Part shown: positions 9,093 through 17,314 of the stretch, one piece after another
How positions within the stretch are numbered: position 1 is the stretch's first letter
Layout of the letters: every line of letters starts with the position of its first letter
DNA from: Acidithiobacillus sp. YTS05
Lineage (GTDB): Bacteria; Pseudomonadota; Gammaproteobacteria; Acidithiobacillales; Acidithiobacillaceae
Direction: 5' to 3'
Assembly (NCBI RefSeq): GCF_024396695.1
Contig: NZ_CP094359.1
Coordinates: 1,860,001 to 1,924,000 of the forward strand
DNA: 64,000 bases
The notes under the pieces: generated by a model
What the model saw: the letters and a program-made list of their open reading frames with translations, nothing else
Told to the model about the DNA's origin: nothing
The model's database searches: none
Position numbers and translations under genes: made by a program

Positions 9093-10739
9093 ATGCAAAA
9101 AACAAAGACAAGTTATAAATATCTAGTGCAGTCTCTGCTTATTTTTGCGGCTTCTACACTGTATTTCTCTTGGGGAATAGGAAACACCAGCCTATGGAAT
9201 ATCGATGAGCCTATCTACGCGCAATCCTTGAAGGAAATGATGGCAAATCACAATCTGATTCTGCCTACCTTCAACGGCCAGATTCTTCCTGACAAGCCGA
9301 TTCTGAATTACTGGATGATGTGGGTAGGGGTAAGGCTGTTCGGCCTCGATTCTTTTGGCCTACGCATCGGATCGGCGATCGTGGGAGCGCTGCTAGTATT
9401 GCTGATCGTCAGCGTCGTTCGCCGAATGTACAGCGAGAAAATCGCCTTTCTGTCTGCTCTGATAATCGCTACCATCCTCCATAGTACCGTGATTTTTCGG
9501 AGCGCTACGCCCGATCCTCTGCTGATCCTTGCCACAACTGCTGCGCTGCTATCTTTCTTGCTGGCCTATCTGGATCCCCAGGTCAGGCGCAACGCTTTAT
9601 TCTTATGCTATATAGCGCTTGCTTTGGGAACGCTGGATAAAGGTCCAATCGCGTTCTTGTTACCAGGGCTGATCATCGTTATTTTTCTCATCGTACAGAA
9701 AAATCTCCACTTTCTATGGCAGCAGGGAAGGCTCGAACTGGGGCTACCGCTATTCCTGATATTGGTCATGCCTTGGTACGTCGCGGTCGGCCTGGAAACG
9801 CACTGGGGGTGGGACAAGCTCTTTCTATTGCAGCAGAATATTGGCCGCTTTGATGCAAGCATGCAAGGCCATCGGGGCCCGTGGTTTTATTATTTGCTTA
9901 GCGTCTTCCTCGGTATGTTACCCTGGTCGGTGTTCCTACCACAGGCGCTGCTTTGGTTAAAAAGGACAAGGGCACTGACTCCGGACAAGCAACAGGTCAA
10001 AAACCAGTTTATGCTGCTCTGGGCGGTAATCTGGATCGTCTTCTTCAGCCTCTCCGCGACCAAACTGCCGAGCTATGTCTGGGAGTCTTATCCACCACTG
10101 GCGATTCTCTTGGCCACGTATCTCGACTCGCGACTGCAAGCTACGCAGAAGAGCCTTACCAAGTCCGACGTTCTGTCACTGGGCGTTCTGTTTGCCATCG
10201 GTGTCATCTTGACGACGTTTGGTGGCTGGATCGTACCCATGCGGCAGCCGGAAATTCCACGCATGCTATGGCTTGGTACGCCCTACATCGTCGCCGCACT
10301 CGTAGCCGGGGTCTGGATCTGGCGACAGCGTGTCCTCTGGGCCCTGCTGAGTTTGGCTGGTGGCGCGGTGGCACTCAGCATACTTTTGGTGTTTCTATAT
10401 ACGCCGGAGTTCAACCGGCTGAAACCCTCTCGGGAGATGGCGGAACAAATTGTCCATATTCAGGCGGGAGCACCTTATCGCCTGGCGTCATGGCAGTGGT
10501 TTCAGCCCGACTTTCTGTTTTATGCGGCGCGTGGCGCCATGACTATCCACCATCTACAAGATACAGCAAATATCAGGAACTACATGGGAAATAGGCCGCT
10601 CTATGTCGTCTGTCCGGCAACTGACCTAAGTAAACTTATTTCTCAGGTAGAATCTCCCTACCAGGCAAAGGTGATACTGATACGCTATGAAATTTATAAT
10701 CGGGAAAAAATCGCACTACTCCGAGTCGCTAAACCATGA
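9093..10739 (+). CDS. GT39/ArnT-type membrane glycosyltransferase
   Basis: 548 residues with about 11-12 hydrophobic helices. The first periplasmic loop contains NIDEPIYAQSLKEM and LPDKPILNYWMMW, matching the acidic-residue and K-P motifs of the PMT/ArnT (PF13231-type) family. These enzymes transfer a sugar from a polyprenyl-phosphate donor to a periplasmic acceptor such as lipid A, a protein or a cell-envelope lipid. It starts three bases after the GT2 gene, which probably makes the lipid-linked donor. Codon use in both genes is somewhat more AT-rich than in the core fab/car genes, compatible with acquisition or weak selection. The sugar and acceptor are not identifiable. Confidence 0.85.
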   Translation: MQKTKTSYKYLVQSLLIFAASTLYFSWGIGNTSLWNIDEPIYAQSLKEMMANHNLILPTFNGQILPDKPILNYWMMWVGVRLFGLDSFGLRIGSAIVGALLVLLIVSVVRRMYSEKIAFLSALIIATILHSTVIFRSATPDPLLILATTAALLSFLLAYLDPQVRRNALFLCYIALALGTLDKGPIAFLLPGLIIVIFLIVQKNLHFLWQQGRLELGLPLFLILVMPWYVAVGLETHWGWDKLFLLQQNIGRFDASMQGHRGPWFYYLLSVFLGMLPWSVFLPQALLWLKRTRALTPDKQQVKNQFMLLWAVIWIVFFSLSATKLPSYVWESYPPLAILLATYLDSRLQATQKSLTKSDVLSLGVLFAIGVILTTFGGWIVPMRQPEIPRMLWLGTPYIVAALVAGVWIWRQRVLWALLSLAGGAVALSILLVFLYTPEFNRLKPSREMAEQIVHIQAGAPYRLASWQWFQPDFLFYAARGAMTIHHLQDTANIRNYMGNRPLYVVCPATDLSKLISQVESPYQAKVILIRYEIYNREKIALLRVAKP

Positions 10740-10857
10740 TCAAAAGAAGATTCTGTAATAACTGGTTTTCCCGAATGAAAGAGGTACAATTTCACAACGT
10801 GCCACGCACCGACCTGATGATAGAGTTTTTATCTCCAGCAAAACAAGGAGTTCATGA

Positions 10858-11820
10858 ATGACTACCGCCACTACCGCAGAACCCACGATTGCCGAGTATT
10901 CCCCACAACAACGCGCCTTTGCTGCGGTGCGCATCCTTTTTGGGTTCGCCTGGCTGATCAACACCGCTCTGCAGTTGAGTCCAGCCTACCGCGCGCATTT
11001 TCTGGGTACCTTCAGTGCGGACTGGGTCAGTGGGCAACCCGCATGGGTAATGACCTATGGACACTGGATGGCATCAGTGGTCACCGGTATTGGCCCGAAC
11101 TTGGTCGCCTGGATCACCATTGTGCTGGATGTGCTTCTCGCTGTCAGCCTGATCAGCGGACTCTTTTTGCCCTTCTTTGCCTACGTCGGGGTGTTTTACA
11201 ACCTTTGGCTATGGAGCACCGTTGGCGGCTTCGGCGGGCCCTACACCCAAGGCGCCACGGATCCGGGAACCGCCATCATCTACGCGCTGGTCTTTGTTTT
11301 TGTCATTTCCAGTCGCTCTTGGGACTGCTGGAGTCTGGCTGGCACGCGCCACGGGCGTCTTTCCCCTGCGGCCATGCACACCGCACGCATCCTCTTCGGC
11401 CTGCTCTGGGCCTTCGATGCCTTCTGGAAGTGGCAGCCCTTTTTCCTGCACAACGCCGTCACGTATCTGCAGCAAGCCTTGCCCGGGGAGCCGGCATGGA
11501 TTGCCGCCTACATCACCTTCTTCATCACCATCATCAACGCCGTGGGACCTTTTCTCTTCGGGGTTTTCGCGGCGCTGGCAGAGAGCGTGATCGCCCTTTT
11601 TCTGCTGATCGGCGGCAAGCAGCTCCGCTGGATCATTCCCGTCGGCATCGCCTATAGCTTTGGTGTCTGGACCACCGCCGAGGGTTGGGGTGCGCCCTAT
11701 CTGCCGGGCAGCACTGCCAACAAGGGCGACGTCCTCGGCACTACCAATATCTACATCTTTGCCTTCCTGTTCCTGGCGGCGTGGGTCTATTTCCGGCCAC
11801 ACAAGCCACAAAACGGTTGA
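10858..11820 (+). CDS. doxD: DoxD-type membrane protein with two tandem DoxD-like halves
   Basis: 320 residues with about eight hydrophobic helices. DoxD is a membrane subunit of thiosulfate:quinone oxidoreductase, which passes electrons from thiosulfate to the quinone pool. The protein appears internally duplicated: the first half (about residues 20-150) begins VRILFGFAWL and ends GGFGGPYTQGATDPGT; the second (about 170-310) begins ARILFGLLWA and ends EGWGAPYLPGSTANKG. The start at 10858 is chosen for AAGGAG seven bases upstream; an overlapping ATG at 10854 is in another frame. No separate DoxA gene is adjacent, so activity as TQO is inferred from family and from the sulfur-oxidiser setting. 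Confidence 0.82.
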   Translation: MTTATTAEPTIAEYSPQQRAFAAVRILFGFAWLINTALQLSPAYRAHFLGTFSADWVSGQPAWVMTYGHWMASVVTGIGPNLVAWITIVLDVLLAVSLISGLFLPFFAYVGVFYNLWLWSTVGGFGGPYTQGATDPGTAIIYALVFVFVISSRSWDCWSLAGTRHGRLSPAAMHTARILFGLLWAFDAFWKWQPFFLHNAVTYLQQALPGEPAWIAAYITFFITIINAVGPFLFGVFAALAESVIALFLLIGGKQLRWIIPVGIAYSFGVWTTAEGWGAPYLPGSTANKGDVLGTTNIYIFAFLFLAAWVYFRPHKPQNG

Positions 11821-11863
11821 AAGACAGCAACGACGGGGGTTGATAACGCAGGCAGAGTTGCAC

Positions 11864-11881
11864 ACCGACTGACCGGTCGGT
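11864..11881. promoter_or_regulatory. Palindromic operator upstream of the old-yellow-enzyme gene
   Basis: A perfect inverted repeat ACCGAC-N6-GTCGGT, with GACCGGTC nested in the middle, 36 bases before the oxidoreductase start. This shape matches TetR-family operators, and NemR-type repressors commonly control old-yellow-enzyme genes. No TetR gene lies next to it in the window, so the regulator would act from elsewhere. Confidence 0.6.
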
Positions 11882-11917
11882 ACCATTCTCAGCAGTCGAT
11901 CCAGCTGAGGAGCCAGT

Positions 11918-12988
11918 ATGACGGACCTATTCTCTCCCCTGACCTTGGGCGCCATTGAACTCGGCAATCGAATATTGATGGCCCCTCTCACTCGCTGCCG
12001 CGCCGAAGGCGAACACGTGCCTACGCCGCTCATGGCCGAATACTATGCCCAACGCGCAAGCGCCGGCCTGATCATCGCCGAAGCGACCATGGTTTTGCCG
12101 GGCAATTCAGCGTTCTGGCATGAACCCGGCATCTATTCCGCGGAGCAGATCGCCGGCTGGCGTAAGGTAACCGATGCCGTACATCAGGCCGGCGGAAAAA
12201 TTGCCTTGCAGATCTGGCATGGTGGGCGTGCCTGCCATCCCGATCTCAACAATGGCGTGATCCCGGTGGCACCGAGTGCCATCGCCATTGCCAATGAAGA
12301 AGTCCACACGCCCAAGGGAAAACAGGCCTACACCATGCCACGCGCGCTGACTGACGACGAAATCCCTGCCATCGTTGAAGGCTTTGCGCAGGCGGCCCGC
12401 AACGCTCGCGCAGCGGGATTCGACATGGTGGAAGTCCATGCGGCCAACGGCTACCTGATCGATGAATTCCTGCGCGACGGGAGCAACCATCGTGAGGGAC
12501 CCTACGGAGGGAGTCGGGAAAACCGCTCCCGCTTCCTTTTCGAAGTCCTGGATGCTGTATGCGCAGCCATCGGGGCGGATCGTGTTGGCGTGCGTTTCTC
12601 GCCACTCAACAGTTTCAATGACATGAAAGACAGCGATCCTGTAGGGCTCTATACCTGGCTAGCGAATTCCTTCAATGACAAGAACCTCGCCTACCTCCAC
12701 CTCATGCGCGGCGATTTTTATGAGAAGCAGACGGCAGATGTCTTGACTCCCATGCGTAAAAACTATCGCGGCAAGCTCGTGGTCAACATGGGATATAGCC
12801 CAGAAGAGGCAAAGAATACGATAGCCGAGGGCAAAGCGGACGCCGTGGCTTTTGGCACCGCCTTTCTCGCCAATCCCGATTTACCCACGCGCGTTCGCAG
12901 CGGTGCCACGCTCAATGAGCCCAACCCTGACACCTTTTATACCTCAGGACCAGAGGGCTATACCGATTATCCCACCCTCCCCGGTTAA
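11918..12988 (+). CDS. Old-yellow-enzyme family NADH:flavin oxidoreductase (NemA/XenB-like)
   Basis: 356 residues forming an FMN-binding TIM barrel. The flavin and active-site regions are visible: LFSPLTLGAIELGNRILMAP at the N-terminus, LQIWHGGRA (His/Trp region), VEVHAANGYLIDEFL with catalytic-site His and Asn, and YGGSRENRSRF, followed by ADRVGVRFSP. Members reduce activated double bonds, nitro compounds, N-ethylmaleimide and quinones using NAD(P)H, in the cytoplasm. A good ribosome site (GAGGAG) precedes the ATG. The gene has its own promoter region with a palindromic operator, so induction by electrophiles is likely (inference). It ends two bases before the convergent gene. Confidence 0.92.
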   Translation: MTDLFSPLTLGAIELGNRILMAPLTRCRAEGEHVPTPLMAEYYAQRASAGLIIAEATMVLPGNSAFWHEPGIYSAEQIAGWRKVTDAVHQAGGKIALQIWHGGRACHPDLNNGVIPVAPSAIAIANEEVHTPKGKQAYTMPRALTDDEIPAIVEGFAQAARNARAAGFDMVEVHAANGYLIDEFLRDGSNHREGPYGGSRENRSRFLFEVLDAVCAAIGADRVGVRFSPLNSFNDMKDSDPVGLYTWLANSFNDKNLAYLHLMRGDFYEKQTADVLTPMRKNYRGKLVVNMGYSPEEAKNTIAEGKADAVAFGTAFLANPDLPTRVRSGATLNEPNPDTFYTSGPEGYTDYPTLPG

Positions 12989-12989
12989 A

Positions 12990-13598
12990 TCAGCAGGGAT
13001 TTTCCGCGGCCAAGAGCCGCTGTAACTGCGCGATGCTGCCCCGCGGCAGGGGCTTGCCATCGCGCGCCGAGGCGGGGCTGCGGCGGTCTTCGTCCAGGGC
13101 AAAGATCACCAGGCGCAGGGGTGCCCCCTCAAACTCCAGTAAAAAGGTGGGGTAATCCACAGCATTGGCGTCGCCAAAGCGCAGGCGCTGCCAGCCTTCC
13201 TCATATTCGACCTGGGCATCAAGCAGGAAAAACAGCACGCTTTCCGGGGCATCGGCAAAGAGATGCAAGGTGATCTTGCTGTGCTCCGTTGCATCACCCT
13301 CCCACACTGGGCCAACCAGACGTGGCTGAAACTCTTGCAGCCACTCCATGGCGTGCAGGGCAATTTCCCGCAAGTGGCGCAAGGCCTGGGGTTGGGTATC
13401 CGCATGGAAAAGCTGCAGGCGCGCCTGCATCTCGCTGTGAATTTCCGTGTTGCTAGGCCAGTGCTGCTGGGCATGGACGCCCAGCCGGCGTGCAGCCTTC
13501 TCCTTGGCACTGCGAAAATCGCCCACGGCTTCATCGACCATGATGCGCGCGGCTTCCACCGCTAAAAGCTGACGTAGGCGTTGCGGAGACTTGGCCAT
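12990..13598 (-). CDS. Conserved hypothetical protein
   Basis: 202 residues, starting at the ATG at 13598; a 35-codon upstream extension runs into the tRNA-Leu region and is rejected. The N-terminal third is basic and helical (RLRQLLAVEAARIMVDEAV, then FRSAKEKAARRLGVHA), a pattern seen in a family of proteobacterial proteins of unknown function. The C-terminal half is mixed alpha/beta with LHLFADAPESVLFFLLDAQV. There are no clear catalytic motifs, signal peptide or membrane helices. It is divergent from tRNA-Leu and convergent with the flavin oxidoreductase gene, whose stop it almost touches. Confidence 0.7.
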   Translation of the reverse strand: MAKSPQRLRQLLAVEAARIMVDEAVGDFRSAKEKAARRLGVHAQQHWPSNTEIHSEMQARLQLFHADTQPQALRHLREIALHAMEWLQEFQPRLVGPVWEGDATEHSKITLHLFADAPESVLFFLLDAQVEYEEGWQRLRFGDANAVDYPTFLLEFEGAPLRLVIFALDEDRRSPASARDGKPLPRGSIAQLQRLLAAENPC

Positions 13599-13651
13599 GA
13601 TTTGATTCCGTCGTTGTCCAGAAAGGCCCCAAAGGATAAGATAGCGCAGAC

Positions 13652-13736
13652 GCGAGGATGGCGGAATTGGTAGACGCACTGGATTTAGGTTCCAGCGCCG
13701 CAAGGCGTGGGAGTTCGAGTCTCCCTCTTCGCACCA
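13652..13736 (+). tRNA. tRNA-Leu (anticodon UAG)
   Basis: An 85-base cloverleaf: acceptor GCGAGGA pairs with TCTTCGC near the 3' end, D-arm GGCGGAATTGGTAGACGC, anticodon stem CTGGA/TCCAG around loop TTTAGGT (anticodon TAG, reading CUN Leu), long variable arm typical of class II tRNAs, T-arm GGGAGTTCGAGTCTCCC, and an encoded CCA end. An apparent open frame through it is an artefact. Confidence 0.97.
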
Positions 13737-13763
13737 TATGGATGATCGAGGAACGCAGCAAGA

Positions 13764-13973
13764 ATGTCAGCAGAAGCGCAGGAAATCGACGACAGTCCCT
13801 ATTGCTGTTGCTCGGCAGCCACTTTCCGAGAAATCCTGGAGCGTCAACGCGCCCAGCCCCTACCCTTCATGGAGCTACTGATGGTGCATGCGGGCTGTGG
13901 TTCCGGTTGCGGCAGCTGCATCGACGAGCTGGAGCAATACCTCCGAGCGCACGACGCCTACATCGAAGATTGA
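13764..13973 (+). CDS. Small BFD-like [2Fe-2S]-binding protein
   Basis: 69 residues, soluble. Cysteines cluster as CCC near residues 14-16 and as GCGSGCGSC near residues 44-52, with a helical segment between (FREILERQRAQPLPF). Spacing of a CxC pair and a CxxxC-type pair resembles the bacterioferritin-associated ferredoxin-like [2Fe-2S] domain, whose second half ends '..GCGSC...'. It probably binds an iron-sulfur cluster, but the partner is unknown. The stop overlaps the likely TTG start of the hydrolase gene, so the two are translationally coupled. It begins 27 bases after tRNA-Leu and may be co-transcribed with it. Confidence 0.65.
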   Translation: MSAEAQEIDDSPYCCCSAATFREILERQRAQPLPFMELLMVHAGCGSGCGSCIDELEQYLRAHDAYIED

Positions 13974-14926
13974 CGCTCTCCTGCCACTTTCGCCCCCCAT
14001 TCTGGCTCCCCAACGGCGATTTCGAAACCATTTGGGCGCCGTTTTTTTCCCGCCGACGGCAGGTCTCTCTGCGTCGCGAAATCTGGACGACACCAGACCA
14101 GGATCGCATTGCCGTCGACTGGGTAGATGGCCAGGGCGATAGCCCGGTGCTGGTTCTTTTTCACGGGCTGGGCAGTAGCAGTAGCGGACACTATGCCCTA
14201 TCCCTCGGCGCAGCCCTGCAGCGAGTGGGCTGGACAGGCTGTTTCATCAATTTTCGCGGCTGCGGCGGCATCGACAATCTTCTACCGCGCGCCTACCACG
14301 CCGGTGACAGCGCGGAAATTGCCTGGATCATCGAGCGCTTGCATGCGTTGCAGCGACCGCTATACGCCGTCGGTGTGTCTCTCGGCGGCAATGCCCTACT
14401 GAAATATCTCGGTGAGGATCACCCAAACTATTTGACGGCAGCTGCTGCGGTCTGCGCGCCGGTCGATCTGGTGGCCACGGCCGCATATATCGCCGCTCGC
14501 CCCCTCTATGAACAGTATTTTGTCCGCACCCTGAAACGACAGATGGGGCGCTATGCCCAACGATTTCCCGACCTGGTGGATTGGCAGGCGGTGCGCCGTA
14601 GCAAGAGTCTGCGTGCCTTTGACGATACCTTCACCGCTCCGGTCCATGGCTTTCCCGATGCCCTGAGCTACTGGCAGCAGAGCTCTTCCGGGCCCGGCCT
14701 CGCGCAGGTGCGCACGCGCACGCTGTTGATCAATAGTCGCAATGATCCTATCGTACCCTTGGATGCCGTTGCGAAATGGCCCCGCGGTCGCGCCGTGCAT
14801 CGCTGTTTCACCCAGCGCGGCGGCCATGTTGCCTACGTGCAAGGTAGATTCCCCGGAGATACCGACTGGCTTCCGGAGCGAATCCTGCGCTTTTTTCAGG
14901 GAGAGGACCCAGATGCAGAAGCATAG
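13970..14926 (+). CDS. YheT-family alpha/beta hydrolase
   Basis: 318 residues from the TTG overlapping the upstream stop (TTGA). The open frame extends further upstream only through tRNA-Leu, so it cannot start there, and there is no ATG in the right place. The N-terminus FRPPFWLPNGDFETIWAP is the signature of the YheT/ABHD1-3 hydrolase group. Alpha/beta-hydrolase features follow: LVLFHGLGSS (oxyanion region), nucleophile elbow GVSLGGNAL (Ser), LLINSRNDPIVP (acid Asp) and GGHVAYV (catalytic His). The substrate is unknown; YheT relatives are esterase-like. It is translationally linked to the ferredoxin-like gene in front and overlaps the ModE-like gene behind. Confidence 0.85.
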   Translation: MTLSCHFRPPFWLPNGDFETIWAPFFSRRRQVSLRREIWTTPDQDRIAVDWVDGQGDSPVLVLFHGLGSSSSGHYALSLGAALQRVGWTGCFINFRGCGGIDNLLPRAYHAGDSAEIAWIIERLHALQRPLYAVGVSLGGNALLKYLGEDHPNYLTAAAAVCAPVDLVATAAYIAARPLYEQYFVRTLKRQMGRYAQRFPDLVDWQAVRRSKSLRAFDDTFTAPVHGFPDALSYWQQSSSGPGLAQVRTRTLLINSRNDPIVPLDAVAKWPRGRAVHRCFTQRGGHVAYVQGRFPGDTDWLPERILRFFQGEDPDAEA

Positions 14927-15305
14927 TCATGTCATCGCGCCGAGGCTGCGCATACTGCTGGCCGAGGCCATCGCCATTGGCCCTGGCAAAGCGGAACTAT
15001 TGCATCGCATCGAGGAAAAGGGCTCGATCTCGGCTGCAGCACGGGCCATGAACATGAGCTACCGGCGCGCCTGGCTGCTGGTCGACACCATGAATCGCTC
15101 TTTCGTTGGCCCATTGGTGGGCACAGCGACGGGCGGTACGCGCGGTGGTGGCGCCTTTCTCACCGATCTGGGCAAAGAAGTCCTGGCCCACTATGAGGCG
15201 ATGGAGGAAAAGGCCAATACTGCCCTGCAAGAAGACATCGACCAGTTTCGCCAGTGGTTGCGCCCCGACGGCCCTCTTCCCCCAAGCCACGGAAACTCCG
15301 AGTGA
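14913..15305 (+). CDS. ModE-type winged-helix regulator (DNA-binding domain only)
   Basis: 130 residues, starting at the ATG at 14913 with GGGAGAGG upstream; a longer frame from 14742 lies in the hydrolase gene and is rejected. The core reads LLHRIEEKGSISAAARAMNM, then SYRRAWLLVDTMN, and ATGGTRGGGAFLTDLGKEVL, the helix-turn-helix and wing of the ModE N-terminal/LysR-like domain. The molybdate-binding (mop) domains of full ModE are missing, so it is a single-domain regulator whose ligand is unknown. Overlap with the hydrolase (14 bases) and with ilvA (GTGA) makes it part of a coupled operon. Confidence 0.82.
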   Translation: MQKHSHVIAPRLRILLAEAIAIGPGKAELLHRIEEKGSISAAARAMNMSYRRAWLLVDTMNRSFVGPLVGTATGGTRGGGAFLTDLGKEVLAHYEAMEEKANTALQEDIDQFRQWLRPDGPLPPSHGNSE

Positions 15306-16870
15306 AAGATCTGCTCCGCGAAATCCTCTGCAGCCGGGTCTATGACGTTGCCCGCGAGACACCGCTCGAAGCCGCGCCCAAAATGAGCGCCCGCCTGGGG
15401 CGAGAGGTCCTCTTCAAACGCGAAGATCTGCAGCCGGTATTCAGCTTCAAGCTGCGCGGCGCCTACAACCGCATCGCCCAACTGAGCGATGAGGAGCGGC
15501 GCCGAGGGGTCATCGCCGCGAGTGCCGGCAATCATGCCCAAGGAGTTGCCCGTAGCGCCCAGTTTCTGGGCATCCGCGCCAGCATCGTCATGCCGCGCAC
15601 CACCCCGGAAATCAAGGTCCGCGCCGTGCAGACCCTGGGTGCCGAGGTCATTCTGCACGGTGACAGCTATTCCGACGCGCAGGCCTATTGTCAGCAGATC
15701 ATCGCCGAAACCGGCATGGTCTTTGTCCATCCCTTCGACGACCCCTTGGTGATTGCCGGTCAGGGTACCGTGGGGGCGGAACTGCTGCGCCAGCGCGGGA
15801 GTGCCCTCGATGCGGTATTTGTGCCCGTGGGGGGTGGCGGTCTGATCGCTGGCGTGGCCGCTTACCTGAAAAGTATCGTGCCGGAGATCCGCATCATTGG
15901 CGTCGAACCCTTCGAGGCCGATGCGATGTATCAATCCCTGCAGGCTGGGGAGCGGATCGAATTGGATCAGGTCGGCATCTTTGCCGACGGTGTCGCCGTG
16001 CGCAAGGTAGGCGAGCACACCTTCGCCCTCTGCCGCCAGTACGTCGATCAGATCGTGCGCGTCAGCAATGACGAAATCTGCGCCGCCATCAAAGATGTCT
16101 TCGACGAGACCCGCACGGTGATGGAGCCGGCCGGGGCCTTGGCGCTTGCCGGGCTGAAGCGTCTGGCGCTGGAAGAGCCCGCACAGGCCGGCCAGGGAGC
16201 GTGGGTAACCATCCTCTCCGGCGCCAACATGAACTTCGACCGCCTGCGTTTTATTGCCGAGCGCGCCGAAATTGGGGAAGCGCGCGAGGCCCTGTTTGCT
16301 GTTACCATCCCCGAACGTCCCGGGGCCTTCCAGGCCTTCTGTGCCGCCATTGGCGGGCAGCGCGTCATCACCGAATTCAATTACCGCCTGCATCGTCGTG
16401 ACGAGGCGCAGATTTTTGTCGGCGTTGCCGTGCAGGATCGGGCCGACGCCGAGGGGCTACTGCAGGCGCTTCGCGATACGGGACATATCGCGCTGGACCT
16501 CAGCAATGACGAGATGGCCAAGTTGCATATCCGTCACATGGTCGGCGGCCATGCGGTGCAAGCCCGTAACGAGCGTATCTTTCGCTTTGAATTTCCCGAG
16601 CGCCCCGGCGCCCTCATGGAGTTTCTCGATAAGGTCGGCGGGCGCTGGAACATCAGCCTCTTCCATTATCGCAACAATGGTGTCGATTTCGATCGCGTAC
16701 TGGCCGGATTTGAAGTGCCGCCCGAAGATTCCGCGGCCTTCCGGGATATGCTCGATCGCCTCGGCCTACCCTACGCCGAAGAGACTGACAATCCCGCCTA
16801 TCGCTTCTTTCTTGGCCAGGGCGAGGAACAGACCCCGCGTCTACGCGTCGCGGGCGAACATCAGTCGTAG
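15302..16870 (+). CDS. ilvA: Threonine dehydratase, biosynthetic (PLP-dependent)
   Basis: 522 residues from the GTG that overlaps the stop of the ModE-like gene; E. coli IlvA has 514. It deaminates threonine to 2-oxobutanoate, the first step of isoleucine synthesis. The PLP lysine lies in FSFKLRGAYN (about residue 56), the phosphate-binding loop is VPVGGGGLIAGVA, and SAGNHAQGVA is the typical substrate loop. Two ACT-like regulatory domains follow (FAVTIPERPGAFQAFC and FRFEFPERPGALMEFL), the form subject to isoleucine feedback. The last 30 bases overlap the convergent haemoglobin gene. Confidence 0.95.
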   Translation: MKDLLREILCSRVYDVARETPLEAAPKMSARLGREVLFKREDLQPVFSFKLRGAYNRIAQLSDEERRRGVIAASAGNHAQGVARSAQFLGIRASIVMPRTTPEIKVRAVQTLGAEVILHGDSYSDAQAYCQQIIAETGMVFVHPFDDPLVIAGQGTVGAELLRQRGSALDAVFVPVGGGGLIAGVAAYLKSIVPEIRIIGVEPFEADAMYQSLQAGERIELDQVGIFADGVAVRKVGEHTFALCRQYVDQIVRVSNDEICAAIKDVFDETRTVMEPAGALALAGLKRLALEEPAQAGQGAWVTILSGANMNFDRLRFIAERAEIGEAREALFAVTIPERPGAFQAFCAAIGGQRVITEFNYRLHRRDEAQIFVGVAVQDRADAEGLLQALRDTGHIALDLSNDEMAKLHIRHMVGGHAVQARNERIFRFEFPERPGALMEFLDKVGGRWNISLFHYRNNGVDFDRVLAGFEVPPEDSAAFRDMLDRLGLPYAEETDNPAYRFFLGQGEEQTPRLRVAGEHQS

Positions 16871-17251
16871 CGACTCGCCAATTCCACTCGCCAGACCCAA
16901 CCAACGCTTGGCGAGGTCCGCATCGAGATGGTCGAGCATCGTCTCGTGAAAGAGCTGTAGCCAGTCGTCCACCAAGGCATTGCTCACCCCGACAGGAGCG
17001 TGCTTGTCGCCCAGGGCATAGCGAAAATCCTGATAGGGTAAGCCGCCCATCACCGTCCACCAATAATGGGTGAGACGTTCCTTGTGCAAGGTCCAGTCGC
17101 CAACAATGGCGAAGGGCTCTGCCAGAGTGGGATGATGTTGAATGCGATCGTAAAAATCGTCCACCACGGCACGAATGGTCGGCAGACCGATTTTTTGGCA
17201 GAGCGGTTCAAGCTTGCGTTTGGCAGGCAGAACCGGCAACTCATCAGCCAT
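16841..17251 (-). CDS. Group III truncated haemoglobin
   Basis: 136 residues. The pattern VDDFYDRIQHHPTLAEPFAI, then DWTLHKERLTHYWWTVMGG, fits the group III truncated globin family (FYDR...W..H...M..FW), and the C-terminal WLQLFHETMLDHLD helix corresponds to the G helix. Proteins of this family bind haem and are linked to oxygen, nitric oxide or peroxide chemistry; the exact role is rarely known. A strong GAGGAGG ribosome site precedes the ATG. The coding end overlaps the ilvA 3' end by 30 bases tail-to-tail. Length is near the usual 130-140. Confidence 0.8.
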   Translation of the reverse strand: MADELPVLPAKRKLEPLCQKIGLPTIRAVVDDFYDRIQHHPTLAEPFAIVGDWTLHKERLTHYWWTVMGGLPYQDFRYALGDKHAPVGVSNALVDDWLQLFHETMLDHLDADLAKRWLGLASGIGESLRLMFARDA

Positions 17252-17314
17252 GACGGCCTCCTCTCTGTATCAGCAAAGTGCCATCATACGCCGCCAGCCC
17301 GCGGCGACCAATCG

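Noticed and set aside
13658..13760. Open frame beginning MAELVDALDLGSSAARRG in the tRNA-Leu region
   Set aside because: It is the well-known translation artefact of a tRNA-Leu gene; only the distal part of the frame (from about 13970) is the YheT hydrolase.
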